A stretch of 7,996 nucleotides of DNA, taken from contig CAZAGT010000242.1 of NCBI GenBank assembly GCA_964484515.1, positions 1 to 7,996 on the forward strand, given 5' to 3'. Below the pieces are notes generated by a model. It was not told the DNA's origin, did no database searches, and saw only the letters and a list, made by a program, of their open reading frames with translations. The translations under genes were made by a program, and so were the position numbers. This stretch comes from CAZAGT01 sp964484515. Its GTDB lineage: Bacteria > Desulfobacterota > DSM-4660 > Desulfatiglandales > HGW-15. Positions 5,982-7,996 of this stretch are shown one piece after another (the stretch's first letter is position 1; the number at the start of each line of letters is the position of its first letter).

Positions 5982-6398
5982 ATGAACAGCGATCTAACAC
6001 TGGCGCTATTCTATTGTCAGAACGTTCCAGGTGCCAGCAACGAAGAGCGTCGCGATCTGGAGTTGAAGTACGGATCAGGGGTTCGATTTTTCCCCATCCC
6101 CTGCAGCGGCCGGTTGGAGTCCCTCCATCTGCTTCGGGCCCTGGAGTCCTTTGCCGACGCGGCATACGTCATCACATGCCCCGACGGGATGTGCCGCTAT
6201 TTTGAAGGAAATCGACGAGCCCGAAAGAGGGTCGAACGGGCCAGGGCGATCATCAAGAGTATTGGGCTCGAAGGGGAGCGGGTCGGAATCGTCGTTCATT
6301 CCGAAGAACAGGCGAAGCCCCTCGCCACCGTAACCGAGGAGATCCTGGAACGTATTTCGGTGCTGGGTGCCTCTACGGCGCACCGCAGTGTTGCGTAA
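5982..6398 (+). CDS. MvhD/FlpD-like [2Fe-2S] electron-transfer protein (hydrogenase iron-sulfur subunit family)
   Basis: The 138-aa product resembles MvhD/FlpD, the small [2Fe-2S] protein that links an electron donor enzyme to heterodisulfide reductase HdrA. Family marks are Cys12 in LFYCQN, Cys41 in the PCSGRLE motif, and Cys66/Cys71 in TCPDGMCRYFEGN, the counterpart of the MvhD GCxxGxCHYxxGN block. It then has a basic helix (RRARKRVERARAIIKSIGL) and the ERV strand. The MvhD W-C-S cysteine is replaced by Pro16, leaving four cysteines, enough for one [2Fe-2S] cluster. No signal peptide or membrane segment: cytoplasmic. It leads the plus-strand cluster before metV and metF, so it probably carries electrons to or from the methylene-THF reductase. 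Only a weak AAAGGA 13 bp upstream serves as ribosome binding site. The true protein partner is not in the window. The mvhD symbol is not assigned because orthology is uncertain. Confidence 0.85.
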   Translation: MNSDLTLALFYCQNVPGASNEERRDLELKYGSGVRFFPIPCSGRLESLHLLRALESFADAAYVITCPDGMCRYFEGNRRARKRVERARAIIKSIGLEGERVGIVVHSEEQAKPLATVTEEILERISVLGASTAHRSVA

Positions 6399-6413
6399 AG
6401 CGGCATGAAAAAA

Positions 6414-6468
6414 TGAACGTCGAACTCGCCGGAGGTCTATTCACCTCTGGAGGGTGAGCAAGCGTTCA
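6414..6468 (+). repeat. Intercistronic imperfect hairpin between the MvhD-like gene and metV
   Basis: Three nested arms pair: TGAACG (6414-6419) with CGTTCA (6463-6468), CTCGCC (6425-6430) with GGTGAG (6453-6458, one G-T wobble), and GGAGGT (6431-6436) with ACCTCT (6443-6448, one wobble) around the loop CTATTC. No T tract follows, so it is not an intrinsic terminator. It could be an RNA-processing or stability element, or an operator-like palindrome. Confidence 0.45.
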
Positions 6469-6496
6469 ATAGTGAGATGACGAGGAGACAAGGATC

Positions 6497-7165
6497 ATGA
6501 TCACGGCAGAACAGAAACCGATTGAAGAGATCAGGGAGATGATCGCTCCGTACAAACGCGTTCTGGTCTTGGGGTGCGGCTCTTGTGTGGCCGAATGTGC
6601 GGCCGGCGGTGAAAAAGAGACCGCCATGCTGGCGTCTGCGTTGCGGATGGCGGCCAGGATGAACAATGAGGACGTCTTGATCGAAGAGAAGACCCTGGAC
6701 CGTCAGTGCGTGAAGGAGTTCTACATCCTCCTGGATGACATTGTGGATAACTACGATGCCGTCCTATCACTCGGGTGCGGCGCAGGTGTTCAGGCTGTAG
6801 CCGATATGTTCACGGAGATGCCGATCTTCCCGGCCCTGAACACCGAGTTCTTGGGCGAGACCAGGGATCAGGGTCTTTGGGTTGAGAACTGTCTCGGCTG
6901 TGGGGACTGCATGCTCTACCACTTCGGGGGCGTCTGTCCCCTGGCGCGGTGCTCTAAGCAACTCTTCAACGGACCGTGCGGAGGTTCAATGGACGGAAAA
7001 TGCGAGATCAATCCCGATGTCCCCTGTGCTTGGCAGGTGATCGTCGACCGACTCGAATCTCATAATGCCTTGGATAGGCTGGAGAAGATCTATCCGCCCA
7101 AGGACTGGTCCAAGAAACAAGGCGGCGGCCCCAGAAAGATCATCAGGGAGGATCAACAGATATGA
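6497..7165 (+). CDS. metV: MetV: cysteine-rich zinc/iron-sulfur subunit of methylenetetrahydrofolate reductase
   Basis: The 222-aa product matches the methylene-THF reductase C-terminal-domain (MetV) family, the partner of MetF in acetogen-type reductases. It supplies iron-sulfur (and probably zinc) centres and anchors MetF to the electron-transfer proteins. It has 13 cysteines: GCGSCVAEC (Cys27, 30, 34), Cys71, LGCGAG (Cys94), NCLGCGDC (Cys132, 135, 138), GGVCPLARC (Cys147, 152), GPCGGS (Cys161), GKCE (Cys169) and PCAW (Cys177). The CxxCxxC at 132-138 with later cysteines looks like a [4Fe-4S] ligand set. The final 40 residues are charged and probably contact MetF. GAGGAG at 6482-6487, 9 bp before the ATG, is a good ribosome binding site. 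Its stop overlaps the metF start (ATGA), so the two are translationally coupled. A stand-alone reductase of the E. coli type does not need this subunit. Confidence 0.92.
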   Translation: MITAEQKPIEEIREMIAPYKRVLVLGCGSCVAECAAGGEKETAMLASALRMAARMNNEDVLIEEKTLDRQCVKEFYILLDDIVDNYDAVLSLGCGAGVQAVADMFTEMPIFPALNTEFLGETRDQGLWVENCLGCGDCMLYHFGGVCPLARCSKQLFNGPCGGSMDGKCEINPDVPCAWQVIVDRLESHNALDRLEKIYPPKDWSKKQGGGPRKIIREDQQI

Positions 7166-7996
7166 AAGGTCCCAGCAAACTGAAACAGGTTCTGGAGGAA
7201 GAGGCGTTTGCTGTAACGGCCGAATGCGGACCGCCCAAGGGGGCCGATCCCGAAGCTGTTTTGAAGAAGGCCGAGTTGCTCAAGGGCAAGGTGGATGCCG
7301 TCAATGTCACCGACAACCAGACCGCCATTGTACGTATGTGTAGCCTTGCCGCCTGTAGCCTCCTAAAGTCCGCCGGACTCGACCCGGTGCTACAGATGGT
7401 CGTCCGAGATCGAAACCGCATCGCGCTGCAGTCTGATATTCTCGGAGCTTCAGCGCTGGGTCTCAGAAATGTACTTTGCCTCTCCGGAGATCACCAGAGC
7501 TTCGGCAATCAGCCTCAGGCGGTCGGTGTATTCGATCTCGATTCTATTCAGTTCTTGCAGGTTTTGAAGACCATGCGGGATGACGGGGACGCCCTGGGCG
7601 GCGAGCCCCTGACTCGTCCTCCGGATCTCTTTATTGGTGCTGCCGCCAACCCTTTCGCGGATCCGCTGGCGTTTCGAGTCGTGCGCCTGGCCAAGAAGAT
7701 TCAGGCCGGTGCCCAGTTTATCCAGACCCAGTGTATCTACAACCTCGAGCGGTTTGAAGCCTGGTTGGGGATGGCGCGCGATCGGGGCCTTACCGAACGC
7801 ACCTATATCCTGGGGGGCGTGACACCGTTGAAATCTGCGGGGATGGCCAAGTACATGAAGAACAAGGTCTCGGGCATGGATATCCCCGATGAGATCGTCG
7901 CACGGATGGAGGGGGTGCCCAAAGACAGGCAACGCGAGGAAGGCGTTCGGATCTGCGTCGAGACCATTGAGAGACTGAAGGAGATGCCGGGTGTTA
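7162..7996 (+). CDS. metF: Methylenetetrahydrofolate reductase, catalytic subunit (runs off right edge)
   Basis: The first 278 codons are present; no stop occurs before the edge, and most of the TIM-barrel is included. MetF is a flavoprotein reducing 5,10-methylene-THF to 5-methyl-THF, in methionine synthesis or the methyl branch of the Wood-Ljungdahl and related C1 pathways. Recognisable sites are Glu21 in TAECGPPKG (the catalytic Glu28 position of E. coli MetF, in FEFFPP), Asp110 in NVLCLSGD (the Asp120 position, in LRGD) and Gln190 in AQFIQTQCIYN (the Gln183 position). GAAANPFADP at 159-168 is typical of the MetV-associated subgroup. GGGAGGA at 7146-7152 lies 9 bp before the ATG at 7162, which overlaps the metV stop by 4 bp. 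With metV and the MvhD-like gene this points to a ferredoxin- or Hdr-linked reductase rather than a simple NADH enzyme. The direction of the reaction in the cell is not shown by the sequence. Confidence 0.95.
   Translation, partial: MKGPSKLKQVLEEEAFAVTAECGPPKGADPEAVLKKAELLKGKVDAVNVTDNQTAIVRMCSLAACSLLKSAGLDPVLQMVVRDRNRIALQSDILGASALGLRNVLCLSGDHQSFGNQPQAVGVFDLDSIQFLQVLKTMRDDGDALGGEPLTRPPDLFIGAAANPFADPLAFRVVRLAKKIQAGAQFIQTQCIYNLERFEAWLGMARDRGLTERTYILGGVTPLKSAGMAKYMKNKVSGMDIPDEIVARMEGVPKDRQREEGVRICVETIERLKEMPGV

Noticed and set aside
1..7996. tRNA, rRNA, CRISPR repeats, insertion sequences or attachment sites.
   Set aside because: No cloverleaf, regularly spaced repeats, transposase motifs or terminal inverted repeats with target duplications were seen on either strand.

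Overview
The window suggests a bacterial chromosome of moderate-to-high GC, from a lineage that makes Asn-tRNA (and possibly Gln-tRNA) by transamidation and carries the complex, multi-subunit type of methylenetetrahydrofolate reductase. I cannot name the organism from the sequence. An anaerobic or C1-metabolising group such as NC10/Methylomirabilota, Nitrospirota or Desulfobacterota is a guess from gene content.

Layout: two divergent gene clusters are separated by about 0.6 kb. On the minus strand (read right to left) lie an aspartyl-tRNA synthetase fused in frame to GatC (aspS-gatC, start at 5320 or 5362), gatA (3 bp downstream), gatB (122 bp downstream, with its own possible promoter) and the first 34 codons of a PIG-L/LmbE-type deacetylase that runs off the left edge. 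On the plus strand lie an MvhD/FlpD-like [2Fe-2S] protein, the cysteine-rich metV, and metF (overlapping metV by 4 bp and running off the right edge).

How the genes work together: the AspRS part carries His33 and Gly85, the two residues linked to nondiscriminating AspRS, so it should charge both tRNA-Asp and tRNA-Asn with aspartate. GatA (complete Lys79/Ser154/Ser178 triad) and GatB, with the GatC domain tethered to the synthetase, would then amidate Asp-tRNA(Asn). The fusion looks like a covalently built transamidosome. The right-hand cluster matches MetF-MetV-MvhD modules of acetogen-type methylene-THF reductases that pass electrons through iron-sulfur proteins and usually also heterodisulfide-reductase subunits. 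No Hdr gene is visible here.

The 619-bp gap holds two consecutive plus-strand intrinsic terminators (5855-5880 and 5900-5938) just before the MvhD-like gene, preceded by a foldable stretch with an 80-bp-spaced inverted repeat and internal repeats. No recognisable gene lies upstream of them on that strand, so they imply either a small RNA or an attenuated leader of the metV-metF operon. I could not match this RNA to a known riboswitch. No tRNA, rRNA, CRISPR array or mobile element was seen.
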